Positions 30,644 to 41,526 are shown, counted from the first letter of the stretch. The stretch is DNA of 64,000 nt from Sneathiella glossodoripedis JCM 23214 (GCF_000616095.1 NZ_BAMS01000005.1:102015-166014), one strand, 5' to 3'. Notes: a model not told the origin generated them from the sequence alone. A program made the numbers and translations.

Positions 30644-33100
30644 CTAGCCCGTCTTTTTCTGAATATTTTCCAGAAACGTCCTGATCTGATCGCGCATTTT
30701 CTGGAAATCCTCAACCATGCTGTTCGCAGCGCTCCGCTGTTCGCTTGCTGCGCCATCCGACATACCAGCTTCTTCACTAATTTCTGAAACTGTCTCAGCC
30801 ACCATCTGAGTTGCCTGCTCGGCAAATCTTACATTGTTACCAATGTCACTGATTGTGCTTGCCTGCGTGTCAACCGCAGTTGCAATACTCGCTGTGGCAT
30901 GATCGATCTTCTCAATCGTTTTGGTTATTTCAGTCGCATTTTCAACAGTTGTTGAAGTTGCTTTTTGAATTGCACTTACTTGTGATGATATTTCTTCGGT
31001 TGCTTTTTCTGTCTGGCTTGCAAGGTTTTTAACTTCACTGGCAACAATAGCAAAACCTTTTCCGGCCTCACCCGCGCGTGCGGCTTCAATAGTTGCATTT
31101 AACGCCAGCAGATTTGTCTGGCTGGCAATATCCTCAATCAGCGCAACAACTTCACCAATTTTATCAGCTGTAACCGCAAGCCCATTAATTGTATCAGAGG
31201 CTGAAGCAGCATGTCCAACAGCCTGCTTGGAAATTTCAGCGGAACTTTGAACTTGTTTTCGAATTTCATCTACCGACTGACTCAAGGTTTCCGCGCCTTT
31301 TGCGACCATTCGAACATTGGATGCCGTTTCTTTTGACGTTTCGTCCATTGTTTGCGACTTCATCAGCGTTTGTTCGATCATGCTGGAGACAACACTGGCG
31401 TTTGCTTTCACTTTCTCGGATGCTGCCTTTACCGCATCCATTGTCTCACCAATTTCGCGATCAAAGTCAGCGATCAATGCTTCAATGCGCTGAACTTCAG
31501 CTTCGTCAGCCATTTTTTGGGCTGCAATCTCGTCCGCTCGTTGTTCCGCTTCGCGCCGCTGCTGCTCAACCTCCTCTGCCATTTGATCACGTTCGGTAAC
31601 ATCTTCCCAGGTCACCATTGTCCGGATATGTTGACCATCCGCATTACGAACTGCAGCCATTGACACTTCATAGTGCTTGTCAGCAATCGTAAATGTGCGC
31701 TTAAAAGGGAGCTCATCTGTCTTTTCAAGAACTTCGAGCTCCGTTTGCTCCGTTCCGATAACCTCCCAGATTTTCGATTGATCTTTAATAGGTTGTCCCA
31801 ATCTTTCTTTCGCGAGCCGTTTTCCGGCTTCATTAACGAAATAGGTCGTGCCACCAAGGCCAACCAGCGCGGTGGGAACGTGACTGCTTTCGATCATATT
31901 GCGAAGTTGAAAACTGTCTTCCACGCTTTTTCGCAACGAAGACAGCGCCCTGACCATATCCAGAAACTCGTCTTTTCCAACTTTCGGCAACTCGATATCT
32001 GTATGCCCTTTACTAATTTCAGTCAGCCTATCGGAAAATACGTTAATTTTTCTGAACAGAGTAAATTTCAACAATAGCCAACCGACAGCCCAAGCGATTA
32101 AAATCCCAATGCCAATCGCAACCATAGCCGAGTTACGAATTTCTGATGTAAGTTTGGCAAATTCTCCCACGTCTCGTGTCAACACGCCGATCATCCAGAC
32201 ATCGCCTATTGTGCCAGGAATTTCGACACTGATGCTTTCAAGCTGCTGACTTTGAACCACAAATTCAGCATCGACGGTTTTATTTTCAGTTGCAGCATCA
32301 CCACCCTCAGCATCCTGACCTGTATTATCGCTTGCCTCTGGAGTTTGTGCTGAGAAATTCTTAAAATTATCTGCGATTAGTACGTTCCCATTAACATCTG
32401 TGTAAGCGATGTCGCCGTTCATATACTCACCCAGACCAAGCAAATGAGGAAGCGGATTTGTGACAACCTCGATAAAGCCGGCAACACGAAAACCGCCGAT
32501 CGGTGCAATTACACTATGAACCGGCTGGCCGTCTTCTGTTCGCCAATAAAAAGTGCTCACCGTACGACTTGCTTTTTTGTCGCGAGCCAAAAGTTGATCA
32601 TAAAGATTGCCGATCGAGGTAACAGTCTGCCCCTGCCCTTTTGTTGAAGTTGCCACCAACTTCATGTCTTTGTCGAACAGATTAGTCGTTACGAGGAAAA
32701 ACTCCTGACGCGTAATAATTGCGTCATTGTGAAAGGCTGTTGCCTGAATGGCCATGTTCTTCTCGTCCTTGTCTTTAACCGCTTTCACTAACGGTTCATG
32801 ACGAGACCAGTTTTTAACATGAGGCGTTATTTTTTCCGCATACTGAAGACGGATGCGATCATTCACTAGAAAATTCAATGTATCTGCGGCATTGTCGTTA
32901 AAGACCTGCAACGAAAATTCAGTAAACTTTTCCGCGACGCGGGTTTGTCCAAGCATCAAAGCTGCCGAGAAAGTTATGGCCAATGCAACAAGAATTCTGC
33001 GGGGCGTCCAAAACTGAGTAGCCTTGATGGCATTTGAGCCATCCGGAGTTCTTTTGACTTTTTTAAATACAGCAAAAATTTTGAGTTTATTGAGCATCAT
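30644..33100 (-). CDS. Methyl-accepting chemotaxis protein with periplasmic sensor and PAS domain
   Basis: An 818-residue chemoreceptor. TM1 is about 35-51, the large periplasmic sensor 52-323 (Cache-like; ligand unknown), TM2 324-346, HAMP 347-400, a PAS domain about 402-500 ('[20 protein letters not shown]'), a coiled coil, then the signalling domain with the conserved hairpin tip '[20 protein letters not shown]' at 660-679. The periplasmic domain ends in an acidic low-complexity insert near residues 250-277. Divergent from the hybrid histidine kinase at 33272. No other che genes are nearby. Confidence 0.93.
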   Translation of the reverse strand: MMLNKLKIFAVFKKVKRTPDGSNAIKATQFWTPRRILVALAITFSAALMLGQTRVAEKFTEFSLQVFNDNAADTLNFLVNDRIRLQYAEKITPHVKNWSRHEPLVKAVKDKDEKNMAIQATAFHNDAIITRQEFFLVTTNLFDKDMKLVATSTKGQGQTVTSIGNLYDQLLARDKKASRTVSTFYWRTEDGQPVHSVIAPIGGFRVAGFIEVVTNPLPHLLGLGEYMNGDIAYTDVNGNVLIADNFKNFSAQTPEASDNTGQDAEGGDAATENKTVDAEFVVQSQQLESISVEIPGTIGDVWMIGVLTRDVGEFAKLTSEIRNSAMVAIGIGILIAWAVGWLLLKFTLFRKINVFSDRLTEISKGHTDIELPKVGKDEFLDMVRALSSLRKSVEDSFQLRNMIESSHVPTALVGLGGTTYFVNEAGKRLAKERLGQPIKDQSKIWEVIGTEQTELEVLEKTDELPFKRTFTIADKHYEVSMAAVRNADGQHIRTMVTWEDVTERDQMAEEVEQQRREAEQRADEIAAQKMADEAEVQRIEALIADFDREIGETMDAVKAASEKVKANASVVSSMIEQTLMKSQTMDETSKETASNVRMVAKGAETLSQSVDEIRKQVQSSAEISKQAVGHAASASDTINGLAVTADKIGEVVALIEDIASQTNLLALNATIEAARAGEAGKGFAIVASEVKNLASQTEKATEEISSQVSAIQKATSTTVENATEITKTIEKIDHATASIATAVDTQASTISDIGNNVRFAEQATQMVAETVSEISEEAGMSDGAASEQRSAANSMVEDFQKMRDQIRTFLENIQKKTG

Positions 33101-33185
33101 AAAATAACTTTTCAGGATTAATATTGCGCAACAATAAACCAGTAAAACTTTATATATTGTTACTTAATGCACTCAAATACACTGT

Positions 33186-33205
33186 GAAATCGGATTAACG
33201 ATTTC
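33186..33205. promoter_or_regulatory. Inverted repeat in the chemoreceptor-kinase divergent region
   Basis: GAAATCG-GATTAA-CGATTTC, a 7-bp perfect inverted repeat with a 6-nt spacer, in the 171-nt gap between two divergent genes. It could be an operator, but no regulator is known. Confidence 0.4.
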
Positions 33206-33271
33206 TGAAGATATCATCAGATAATTTGAATATTCAGATTTTGCCCCCATTAGTATGTTAGGATCTGGAGC

Positions 33272-34882
33272 GTGAACTCTATTGCTAAGAAACCTATGAA
33301 CTCCGAAACTCTGGAAGCAGAGAGACTGGCCGTTCTGGATAATTATGACATTCTTGACACAGCCGCTGAAACTGCCTTTGATCGATTAACGGAACTCGCC
33401 TCTACATTCTATCAATCACCTATCGCCCTTATCTCGCTGGTAGATGACAAAAGACAGTGGTTCAAAAGCCGTGTAGGACTGGATGCAACTGAAACACCTC
33501 GCGACATATCTTTTTGCCAGCATGCCATCATGTCCGATAAACCCTTTATCGTGACCGACGCGCGAAACGACGAGCGTTTCAAGAACAATCCACTGGTAAC
33601 TGGCGATCCCAACATCCGGTTTTATGCTGGGGCGCCATTGAAATCACCGTCCGGGCACCGTATCGGCACTCTTTGCGTCATTGACGAGAAGCCAAGGCAT
33701 GATTTCGGGCTTGCAGACAGCAAACAATTACAATTGCTGGCGGACATCGTTATTAGCGAAATGGAATTGCGCCTGAGTAACGCACAATTAACCCAGACAA
33801 TGAGAACACAGTCAGATTTTCTATCCATGATCAGTCATGAAATTAGAAATCCGATGGGAGCAATTATAGGCTTATCCGATGCATTGTATGACGATGAGTG
33901 CGACCCACAAAAAACCAAACTGATTAAAGGTATCCAGTACTCTTCGAGAATGTTAATGGGCCTTTTGAACGATGTTTTGGATTTCACGAAGTCAAGAGCG
34001 GGTAAAATAAAATTAAATATTGGTGGATGTGATTTAAGAGCATTGATAGATACCTATACCAAAACATGGGCCCCCGCCGCCGAGGAAAAAAATATCAATT
34101 TTACCGTCTCAAGCGGCGCTGATCTTCCGGCTATTGCCAGACTGGATGAACTTCGCACAATACAGATTCTCAACAACATTGTGAGCAATGCGATCAAGTT
34201 CTCTGAGGTGGGAACTGTCTCCACATCCTTTGGCGTCAGGAATGACACCGAAACCGGCACATGCTTACAAATTTCTATTTCAGATACTGGCATTGGCATG
34301 ACTACCGATCATATCAAACGCCTTTTCACTCCCTTTGAACAAGCAGATAATTCAATTACAAGACGCTTTGGTGGAACCGGTCTTGGGATGGCCATTACCA
34401 AAGACCTGATTACGCTAATGAAGGGCACAATTAACTGTGATAGCCGTGTTGGCGAGGGCACTACGTTCCATTTGAGCATTCCAATAGAGGTTCCGACGAA
34501 ACAAAACACAGGAAATGACAATCTTAAAATTAGAGACATCCTCATCGTCGATGACGTTGAAATGAACCTTATGGTTGGCGAAGGTCTGATCGAAAAACTG
34601 GGCCACCGCGCCATAAAAGCTTCAAATGCAAAGGAAGCAATCGCTTTGGCTGCAGAGAATACTTATGATCTGATACTCATGGATGTTCACATGCCAGAGG
34701 TCAACGGTATTGAAGCTGCCAGACAGATCAAAACCATCAAGCCCAACCAAAAAATTATCGCTTTAAGCGCTGATGACCCACAAACAATATCTGACATCGA
34801 CCTTGATGAAGTTATTGACGGCTTTCTGGTGAAGCCAATGAATGTGAACAGCCTTGCAGACATATTGCAAAACTGTGACTGA
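33272..34882 (+). CDS. GAF-domain hybrid sensor histidine kinase with receiver
   Basis: A 536-residue soluble hybrid kinase. GAF domain about 25-165 ('DTAAETAFDRLTELASTFYQ', 'ISFCQHAI'), HisKA with phospho-acceptor His189 ('FLSMISHEIRNPMGAIIG'), HATPase with N box near 301-306, G1 'SDTGIG' and G2 'FGGTGLGMA', then a C-terminal receiver (about 421-536) with acidic Asp427/428, phospho-acceptor Asp471 and Lys521. No transmembrane helices. Start is GTG at 33272 with AGGA 8 nt upstream. An unlinked response regulator or phosphotransfer protein must be the output. The signal is unknown. Confidence 0.92.
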   Translation: MNSIAKKPMNSETLEAERLAVLDNYDILDTAAETAFDRLTELASTFYQSPIALISLVDDKRQWFKSRVGLDATETPRDISFCQHAIMSDKPFIVTDARNDERFKNNPLVTGDPNIRFYAGAPLKSPSGHRIGTLCVIDEKPRHDFGLADSKQLQLLADIVISEMELRLSNAQLTQTMRTQSDFLSMISHEIRNPMGAIIGLSDALYDDECDPQKTKLIKGIQYSSRMLMGLLNDVLDFTKSRAGKIKLNIGGCDLRALIDTYTKTWAPAAEEKNINFTVSSGADLPAIARLDELRTIQILNNIVSNAIKFSEVGTVSTSFGVRNDTETGTCLQISISDTGIGMTTDHIKRLFTPFEQADNSITRRFGGTGLGMAITKDLITLMKGTINCDSRVGEGTTFHLSIPIEVPTKQNTGNDNLKIRDILIVDDVEMNLMVGEGLIEKLGHRAIKASNAKEAIALAAENTYDLILMDVHMPEVNGIEAARQIKTIKPNQKIIALSADDPQTISDIDLDEVIDGFLVKPMNVNSLADILQNCD

Positions 34883-34976
34883 CCGCTTTTAAGTTTGTCC
34901 GCTCATATGATCTGCAAAACCTGATAACATATGAACGGCTTGAAAAACCTAAAATAAATCGCTTTAGCGCCCAACA

Positions 34977-35008
34977 AAAAACCCTTCTTGAGACCAAGAA
35001 GGGTTTTT
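34977..35008 (-). terminator. Intrinsic terminator for tRNA-Leu (bidirectional)
   Basis: A perfect 14-bp stem AAAAACCCTTCTTG / CAAGAAGGGTTTTT around loop AGAC, with U tracts on both sides. It serves the tRNA on the minus strand and may also end the kinase transcript, whose stop is 94 nt upstream. Confidence 0.9.
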
Positions 35009-35094
35009 GGTGCGGTCGAGAAGACTCGAACTTCCACCCGTGTTACCGGACAGCGACCTCAACGCTGCGCGTCTACCAATTCCGCCACGACCGC
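35008..35094 (-). tRNA. tRNA-Leu (anticodon GAG)
   Basis: An 87-nt tRNA with encoded CCA. Acceptor GCGGTCG/CGACCGC, D arm with TTGGTAGAC, anticodon stem CAGCG/CGCTG around loop TTGAGGT (anticodon GAG), a long class II variable arm, and T loop TTCGAGT. It decodes CUC/CUU. The long variable arm confirms a Leu/Ser/Tyr-type tRNA. Confidence 0.96.
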
Positions 35095-35207
35095 TTGAGG
35101 TAGAGGGGAAATATCAAATAGTTTGCCCAGTGGCAAGTACAGATTTGAAAATTTCCGGAATGTTGGAAAATTATTTTCGCCATCAGGTGCAAAACCTGAA
35201 CAGATCG

Positions 35208-35468
35208 CTATATATCCTGCTGATTGAGGCCAATTTTATCGGTTATGGATACGCCGATGTTATCATCAACCACTATAATCTCGCCGTATGCAATAGGTTT
35301 ATTGTTCGCCAATACCATTGCATCATCATCAACACCGGTATCAAGCTCAATTACAGCTCCCCGCCCCATTTTCAGTAGTTGGTGAATGGGCATGACGGCC
35401 TTTCCCAGAACCACCGAGATTTCAACGTCCACACCTTTAATCGCTTTATCTTCCATCAGGGCACCCAT
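35208..35468 (-). CDS. fliN: FliN/SpoA-family flagellar motor switch-like protein
   Basis: An 86-residue SpoA (surface presentation of antigens) domain protein: 'DVEISVVLGKAVMPIHQLLK', 'GAVIELDTGVDDDAMVLANN' and 'GEIIVVDDNIGVSITD' follow the FliN pattern, including the conserved 'GEIVVVDDxxGVRI'. FliN forms the flagellar C-ring. It is near the short end of the family and sits alone, divergent from lipB, not in a flagellar operon. It could be the real FliN or a stand-alone paralogue. Confidence 0.85.
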   Translation of the reverse strand: MGALMEDKAIKGVDVEISVVLGKAVMPIHQLLKMGRGAVIELDTGVDDDAMVLANNKPIAYGEIIVVDDNIGVSITDKIGLNQQDI

Positions 35469-35572
35469 AAATTACAGCAGATAACACTATCACCCGATTA
35501 TGGTTACAATATTCTTAATATCCAAACAATAACCACTTTGATCGCGGGATCAGCACAGGTTATATAAGCTGC

Positions 35573-36238
35573 ATGCATCAGATTGAATGGAAAATCTCGG
35601 ACGAGCCAGTCCCCTATGAATTTGCACTCGACGTAATGGAACGACGGGCTGCCGACATTCGAAATGGCACCGCTTCAGAAATGGTTTGGCTGCTGGAACA
35701 TCCACCGCTTTACACAGCGGGAACAAGCGCGCGCGAAGAAGACCTCCTCACACCTGACAGGTTTCCCGTTTACCGAGCCGGACGCGGGGGGCAATATACT
35801 TACCATGGACCAGGGCAAAGAATTGCCTATGTTTTGCTGGATTTAAAGAAACGAGGATCGGATATTCGCAAATATGTTGAAGACCTAGAAAGCTGGGTCA
35901 TTGATGTTCTGGCACAATATCACATTAAAGGTGAAATTCGCGAAGGCCGCGTTGGTGTCTGGGTGAGCAAGGGGCATCAGGAAGATAAGATAGCTGCAAT
36001 AGGTGTTCGAGTACGGAAATGGGTAAGTTTCCACGGCATATCCATTAATGTGGAACCAGATTTGAGCCATTATGACGGTATCATACCTTGCGGAATATCC
36101 GAGTATGGCGTCACATCACTGGTTAAAGAAGGAATACCGGTAAGCATGCCGGAATTTGATATTGAGCTAAAATCCAGCTTTGAAAAAATATTTCTGCAAA
36201 ATGGGGCTTTGGGCTGTATCACCAACTCTAAACCGTAG
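35573..36238 (+). CDS. lipB: Octanoyltransferase LipB
   Basis: Transfers octanoyl from acyl carrier protein to lipoyl domains, the first step of lipoate synthesis. The 221-residue protein has '[11 protein letters not shown]', '[12 protein letters not shown]' (signature), '[14 protein letters not shown]' with the catalytic Lys, and 'IIPCGI' with the catalytic Cys. Its 3' end overlaps the convergent acylphosphatase gene by 11 nt. Confidence 0.95.
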   Translation: MHQIEWKISDEPVPYEFALDVMERRAADIRNGTASEMVWLLEHPPLYTAGTSAREEDLLTPDRFPVYRAGRGGQYTYHGPGQRIAYVLLDLKKRGSDIRKYVEDLESWVIDVLAQYHIKGEIREGRVGVWVSKGHQEDKIAAIGVRVRKWVSFHGISINVEPDLSHYDGIIPCGISEYGVTSLVKEGIPVSMPEFDIELKSSFEKIFLQNGALGCITNSKP

Positions 36239-36506
36239 GCCGCCCTTCAAAAGACGTAAAACTGTCGGTAGCTTCAATATATTTGAAAGAAACATTCAAT
36301 ACCCGGGCAAATAAGGGCCCATCCTGACATTTTTCTTTCATGACGAGCAAATCGCTCTCATCTCCTTCGAAAATTGCTTCAACGGAACCATCGGTCCTGT
36401 TGCGGACCCACCCTGTCAAACCGAGCTTACTGGCGGTTTGAATTGTCCACGCCCGATAACCAACCCCTTGGACTTTACCGGTTATTCGAGCGTGAACTAT
36501 TGGCAT
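36228..36506 (-). CDS. acyP: Acylphosphatase
   Basis: Hydrolyses acyl phosphates. The 92-residue protein has '[11 protein letters not shown]' with the catalytic Arg (phosphate loop) and '[20 protein letters not shown]' with the catalytic Asn. It starts 7 nt after the pccA stop, so it is probably cotranscribed with propionyl-CoA carboxylase. The link to the carboxyphosphate chemistry of pccA is only a suggestion. Confidence 0.92.
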   Translation of the reverse strand: MPIVHARITGKVQGVGYRAWTIQTASKLGLTGWVRNRTDGSVEAIFEGDESDLLVMKEKCQDGPLFARVLNVSFKYIEATDSFTSFEGRPTV

Positions 36507-36513
36507 ATGGACC

Positions 36514-38481
36514 TTATTCGAATTCGAGGATCACATCATCTACGGCCAGTGTATCTCCGGCTTTCGCTTTAACCGCAGACACAATACCATCCTGCTCAGC
36601 ACGCAGAATATTTTCCATTTTCATCGCTTCCACGACAGCCAAAGGATGACCGGCCTTCACCTCGTCACCCTCTTCGACGTTAATGGAGACCACCATTCCC
36701 GGCATTGGGCACAACAGGAATTTGGATAGATCCGGTGCTTCTTTTACAGGCATCAGCTTCGCCAGTTCTGCCTGTCGAGGTTTACGAACAGCAAGGTCAA
36801 TAACGGCACCGCGATGAGTTACGCGAATACCTGATTTCACCCTTTCGACAAAAGCAATAACCTTCACACCGTTGATCTGGGCGACCACCCTGCGCATGCC
36901 AGGCACCCAATCAGACTGAAGTGCAAATATCTTGCCTTCAATTGTAAAGTTCAAGCCATCATGCTGATCCTCAGCAGTGAGGTCTGTATGACGCTCCAAC
37001 CCTTCACTCACAACCCAATTTGCACCAACCTTCTCCACAACATTGTTGATCGATCTGGCTTTATGGCGCAGCTCAACAAGTGCAGCGATGGCAGCCATAT
37101 TGTGGTAAGTCTCATCATCCACTTCAACACCGGAAAAACCTTCGGGATATTCTTCGGCGATGAAACCTGTCGTTAGGCAGCCTTCCTGAAACCGTGGGTG
37201 ATTGCATACAGCGTTCAAGAAATTGATATTGTGTGCAATGCCGCTGACTTCATACGCATCCAGCGCTTGAATCATTTCCGCAATCGCGCTTTTACGATCG
37301 GGACCATAAGTACAAAGCTTAGCAATCATGGGATCGTAAAACATTGTAATTTCCGACCCTTCGGTCACACCAGTATCCACACGGACATTCTGCCCTTCAG
37401 GTGGCGTGTAGCGTGATAGGCGGCCGATGGATGGCAAAAACCCTCTGTAAGGATCTTCAGCATACAAACGGCTTTCAATGGCCCAACCGTTAAGCTTCAC
37501 ATCTTCCTGTTTGATCGTCAGCTTTTCATCATTGGCAACACGGATCATCTGTTCAACCAGATCAATGCCCGTCACGAGTTCAGTAACCGGATGTTCCACC
37601 TGCAGACGGGTGTTCATTTCCAGGAAATAAAAATTGCGGTCCGCGCCTACAATAAACTCTACAGTGCCAGCGGAATGATATTCCACCTCCCGAGCGAGAG
37701 CGACTGCCTGCTCACCCATTGCTTTACGCAATTCTTCATCAAGAAACGGGCTCGGCGCTTCTTCAATAACTTTCTGATGTCGGCGCTGAATTGAACATTC
37801 ACGTTCACCCAGATAAATACAGTTTCCGTGCTTATCTGCCAAAACCTGTATCTCAATATGACGGGGATCAACAACAAATTTTTCAATAAAAATTCTATCA
37901 TCGCCAAAGCTTGAAATAGCTTCATTTTTTGCAGACTGAAATCCTTCGCGGGCTTCTTCGTCGTTAAATGCAACGCGCATGCCTTTACCGCCACCGCCTG
38001 CTGACGCTTTGATCATGACGGGGTAACCAATTTCCTTGGAAATCTTCACCGCGTGATCCGCATCATCGATCAAGTCCATGTGTCCAGGAACAGTATTAAC
38101 CCCGGCAGCATGAGCCAGCTTTTTGGACTCAATCTTATCTCCCATTGAGGCAATCGCCTTTTTGCCGGGTCCAATAAATGCAATCTTTGCTTTAGTCAAG
38201 GCATCTGCAAAAGCTTGATTTTCGGAAAGAAAACCATACCCCGGATGAACAGATTCTGCCCCGGTTTCTTTACAAGCAGCAATAATTTTATCAATAACCA
38301 GGTAGCTTTCAGACGCCGCCGCTGGCCCGATATGGACCGATTCATCGGCCATCCGCATATGCATGGCTCCGTCATCAGCATCAGAATAGACTGCTACAGT
38401 CTTTATCCCCATTTCACGGGCTGTTTTTATGACACGGCATGCGATCTCACCACGATTGGCGATCAGGATTTTTTTAAACAT
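36514..38481 (-). CDS. pccA: Propionyl-CoA carboxylase alpha (biotin) subunit
   Basis: Biotin carboxylase plus carrier subunit. The 655-residue protein begins '[20 protein letters not shown]', has the ATP loop '[14 protein letters not shown]', '[17 protein letters not shown]', a BT domain, and the biotinyl site 'VVEAMKMEN' with Lys621, 34 residues from the C-terminus. Full length in one frame. Its partner pccB lies 20 nt upstream. Its role is propionyl-CoA to methylmalonyl-CoA, for odd-chain and branched-chain catabolism. No methylmalonyl-CoA mutase gene is in the window. Confidence 0.94.
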   Translation of the reverse strand: MFKKILIANRGEIACRVIKTAREMGIKTVAVYSDADDGAMHMRMADESVHIGPAAASESYLVIDKIIAACKETGAESVHPGYGFLSENQAFADALTKAKIAFIGPGKKAIASMGDKIESKKLAHAAGVNTVPGHMDLIDDADHAVKISKEIGYPVMIKASAGGGGKGMRVAFNDEEAREGFQSAKNEAISSFGDDRIFIEKFVVDPRHIEIQVLADKHGNCIYLGERECSIQRRHQKVIEEAPSPFLDEELRKAMGEQAVALAREVEYHSAGTVEFIVGADRNFYFLEMNTRLQVEHPVTELVTGIDLVEQMIRVANDEKLTIKQEDVKLNGWAIESRLYAEDPYRGFLPSIGRLSRYTPPEGQNVRVDTGVTEGSEITMFYDPMIAKLCTYGPDRKSAIAEMIQALDAYEVSGIAHNINFLNAVCNHPRFQEGCLTTGFIAEEYPEGFSGVEVDDETYHNMAAIAALVELRHKARSINNVVEKVGANWVVSEGLERHTDLTAEDQHDGLNFTIEGKIFALQSDWVPGMRRVVAQINGVKVIAFVERVKSGIRVTHRGAVIDLAVRKPRQAELAKLMPVKEAPDLSKFLLCPMPGMVVSINVEEGDEVKAGHPLAVVEAMKMENILRAEQDGIVSAVKAKAGDTLAVDDVILEFE

Positions 38482-38501
38482 TTTCTTTATCTCCCCTCAC
38501 C

Positions 38502-40034
38502 TTATAGCGGAATATTGCCGTGCTTTTTCCACGGATTTTCCAATTGTTTATTTTTCAGCATCCGCAATGATGCCGCGACCCTGTGACGTGTATTGTTTGG
38601 CATAATGACATCATCAATAAATCCACGATGCCCTGCAATGAAGGGGTTGGCAAAACGCTCGGAATATTCGTCAGTTTTACGCTTGATCTTCTCTTCATCC
38701 CCAAGCTCAGAGCGGAAAATAATTTCAACAGCGCCTTTTGCGCCCATCACAGCAATTTCAGCAGATGGCCACGCATAATTCACGTCACCACGAAGATGCT
38801 TGGATGCCATAACATCATAGGCACCACCATAGGCTTTACGGGTAATTACAGTGACCTTCGGAACTGTCGCTTCAGCGTATGCGTATAGCAATTTAGCTCC
38901 ATGCTTGATAATTCCGCCATATTCCTGCGCTGTACCTGGAAGGAAGCCCGGTACATCAACCAAGGTTACTATGGGAATATTAAAACAGTCACAGAACCTG
39001 ACAAAACGGGCTGCTTTTCGCGAACTGTCGATATCAAGACAACCAGCCAACACCATAGGCTGGTTGGCAACCACACCAACAGTCTGCCCTTCAATCCGAG
39101 CAAAACCTGTTATGATGTTTTTTGCAAAATCAGGCTGAATTTCGAAAAAATCACCTTCATCAGCGAGCTTCTCGACAAGCTCCATCATATCATAGGGCTT
39201 GTTCGCATTCGCTGGAACAAGAGTATCAAGCGATGGTTCCTTGCGATCAGGATTGTCAAAACTGTCTCTAACTGGTGATTTTTCACGATTTGACGCAGGT
39301 AACATATCGACAAGATCACGAACTGCACTCAAAGCTTCTACATCATTGTCATATGCGTTATCAGCGACAGAAGACTTACTGGTGTGCGTTCCAGCACCGC
39401 CCAACTCTTCAGCAGTCACCGTTTCATTTGTCACGGTTTTAACAACATCAGGCCCGGTTACGAACATGTAAGAACTGTCACGGACCATAAAGATAAAATC
39501 AGTCATCGCTGGCGAATAAACGGCACCGCCAGCACATGGCCCCATAATAACAGAGATCTGGGGAATAACGCCTGAAGCCATCACGTTACGCTGAAACACT
39601 TCTGCGTAACCAGCGAGACTGTCAATACCTTCCTGAATTCGCGCTCCACCTGAGTCATTGAGACCAATAACCGGAGCCCCTACTTGTACCGCCTTATCCA
39701 TGATTTTACAGATTTTCTTGGCGTGGTATTCTGAAAGCGAGCCACCAAAAACAGTAAAATCCTGAGAGAAAACAAAAACCAGTTTACCGTTAATGGTCCC
39801 GTGACCGGTGATAACACCATCACCAGTTACCACATCATCCTGCATTCCAAATTCTGTGCAACGGTGCTCAACAAACATGTCCCATTCTTCGAATGATCCC
39901 TCGTCAAGCAGATATTCAATCCGCTCACGTGCTGTTAGCTTTCCTTTGGCATGTTGCGCATCGATACGACGTTGACCGCCCCCCAGGCGCGCTTTGGCCC
40001 GTTTTTCTTCTAGCTGTTGGATAATGTCCTGCAT
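38502..40034 (-). CDS. pccB: Propionyl-CoA carboxylase beta subunit
   Basis: Carboxyltransferase subunit; 510 residues from ATG 40034 (GGAG upstream). It has '[20 protein letters not shown]' near the N-terminus, '[19 protein letters not shown]', '[20 protein letters not shown]' and '[18 protein letters not shown]', all typical of PccB rather than MccB. It forms a heteromultimer with PccA. Confidence 0.95.
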   Translation of the reverse strand: MQDIIQQLEEKRAKARLGGGQRRIDAQHAKGKLTARERIEYLLDEGSFEEWDMFVEHRCTEFGMQDDVVTGDGVITGHGTINGKLVFVFSQDFTVFGGSLSEYHAKKICKIMDKAVQVGAPVIGLNDSGGARIQEGIDSLAGYAEVFQRNVMASGVIPQISVIMGPCAGGAVYSPAMTDFIFMVRDSSYMFVTGPDVVKTVTNETVTAEELGGAGTHTSKSSVADNAYDNDVEALSAVRDLVDMLPASNREKSPVRDSFDNPDRKEPSLDTLVPANANKPYDMMELVEKLADEGDFFEIQPDFAKNIITGFARIEGQTVGVVANQPMVLAGCLDIDSSRKAARFVRFCDCFNIPIVTLVDVPGFLPGTAQEYGGIIKHGAKLLYAYAEATVPKVTVITRKAYGGAYDVMASKHLRGDVNYAWPSAEIAVMGAKGAVEIIFRSELGDEEKIKRKTDEYSERFANPFIAGHRGFIDDVIMPNNTRHRVAASLRMLKNKQLENPWKKHGNIPL

Positions 40035-40070
40035 TTTTACTCCCTGACTCTCCCAATAATGGGCGACCAA

Positions 40071-40766
40071 TCAACGGTCACACAGTTCCAAAAAATTCAC
40101 CGCGGCAACCAAGCTTTCCTTGTTGTTCTTTCTTCGCTTGGTCTGTTCGGCATCTTCACCCCATTGCTCTATCACATGGGTCTCATCAATTTCGCTAATT
40201 TCAAATGCCTGCTCGGCATCTAACTTTTTTGCCATCACGGCTAGTGTGACAACCAGCGAACCAGTTAAGTTTACTACATCATGAATTGCCGCCAAATGTA
40301 AATCCGATTGCTCTTCCACAACGGACTGCATGTTTAAAAGGGCTGTATCCTCTTGCGCCACATAGCCTACGCCTTGTGTCACTCGAAGCTTGGCATCATA
40401 CGCCTTCGCAACCCACTCAACCAGTGGATCCCACGCATGTTTTTGAGCTTCCACCAAATTCTCAGGATATGTTGCCCGATAGCACACCAGATCGGTTTCA
40501 CCAAACCCGGCGATTTCTTTGATAACCGCTTCGCGTTGAGGAGTAACCCGATCAATGGCAGTAGCGGCATATCGCATAAACGGCATTGTGAAGGGTTTTA
40601 CGGTTTCTTCCTGAGCAGCCCACTCATTCGCGATTGCAGTGGCCAATGCTTCATTAGGCAGATGAAGTTCAGCTTTGGCAGGCGTCTTGATAGGGCGGCC
40701 ATCCAGCATGACTGAAAATGAGCCGTCCACCTCACGTATTGATGCCGTTTTATAAAATCGCTTCAT
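40071..40766 (-). CDS. ATP12-family F1-ATPase assembly chaperone
   Basis: A 231-residue ATP12 protein: 'MKRFYKTASIREVDGSFSVM', 'LDGRPIKTPAKAELHLP', 'PFMRYAATAIDRV' and 'DLVCYRATYPENLVEAQKHAWDPL'. In mitochondria ATP12 chaperones the F1 alpha subunit; among bacteria the family is mainly alphaproteobacterial. It lies 36 nt upstream of pccB on the same strand. Confidence 0.92.
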   Translation of the reverse strand: MKRFYKTASIREVDGSFSVMLDGRPIKTPAKAELHLPNEALATAIANEWAAQEETVKPFTMPFMRYAATAIDRVTPQREAVIKEIAGFGETDLVCYRATYPENLVEAQKHAWDPLVEWVAKAYDAKLRVTQGVGYVAQEDTALLNMQSVVEEQSDLHLAAIHDVVNLTGSLVVTLAVMAKKLDAEQAFEISEIDETHVIEQWGEDAEQTKRRKNNKESLVAAVNFLELCDR

Positions 40767-40854
40767 CGCTATGCACTGCTAAAATTAAGACTATCCATTT
40801 GGCAAACAGTCGTTAGGTTTATAAGGATAAATTCCGAAATGGCAAGCAAAACTG

Positions 40855-41526
40855 CTATTCAATCCCGACCAGTGGCGGCAAATCATCGTATTTATATATG
40901 AGATGGTTCGCACCACTTTGCTCAAGGGTTTGAAAGTCGTGATACCCCCAGCCAACACCGATCGCATGACAACCAGCATTTCGAGCAAGCAACATATCGT
41001 AGCTGGTGTCACCCACCATATATGTATTGCTGCAATCGGCACCGACTTCTGCCATGGCTTTTTCCAGCATCTGTGGATGAGGTTTCCCGGGGTTTTGATC
41101 TGGTGTTTGCAAGGACGTAAAGTATTTTTCCAGCCCGTGCATTTTGATAACGGCTTTAAGCCCTCTCATGGATTTGCCGGTTGCGACAGCCAAAAGCACG
41201 TTACTCGAATAGAGTTTTTCCAAGACTTCCAGTGCGCCAGGAAACAGCGGTTCTTCATGATCCTGTTTCAGACGTTGCTCACGAAATGCGTCTCTGTAAC
41301 ACGCCACCAGTTGGTGTAACAGCGGCTCATCCGCGGGATTGGGCATCAACATCCGGATTGCTTCTTCCAGATTCAAACCAATAATATTTCGAATATCATT
41401 TTCGATTGGCGGCGTCAGGTCGCAGGCCTCGAAAGATTTATTCATACAACGAATAATATTGTATTGGCTATCAACCAGTGTGCCGTCGCAATCAAAGACA
41501 ACCAGTTTTAACGCTGAGCTACTCAT
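40855..41526 (-). CDS. HAD-family phosphatase (phosphoglycolate phosphatase-like)
   Basis: A 223-residue HAD subfamily IA protein: motif I 'VVFDCDGTLVDS' (nucleophile Asp12, Asp14), motif II 'LAVATGKSMRGL', and motif IV 'MVGDTSYDMLLARNAG'. The cap domain is alpha-helical. It resembles the hydrolases usually found between rluC and ATP12 in alphaproteobacteria. The substrate is unknown; phosphoglycolate is only a likely guess. Confidence 0.85.
   Translation of the reverse strand: MSSSALKLVVFDCDGTLVDSQYNIIRCMNKSFEACDLTPPIENDIRNIIGLNLEEAIRMLMPNPADEPLLHQLVACYRDAFREQRLKQDHEEPLFPGALEVLEKLYSSNVLLAVATGKSMRGLKAVIKMHGLEKYFTSLQTPDQNPGKPHPQMLEKAMAEVGADCSNTYMVGDTSYDMLLARNAGCHAIGVGWGYHDFQTLEQSGANHLIYKYDDLPPLVGIE

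Noticed and set aside
35007..35378. 123-codon open frame starting in the tRNA-Leu region
   Set aside because: Its first third is the complement of tRNA-Leu; the rest overlaps fliN antisense.
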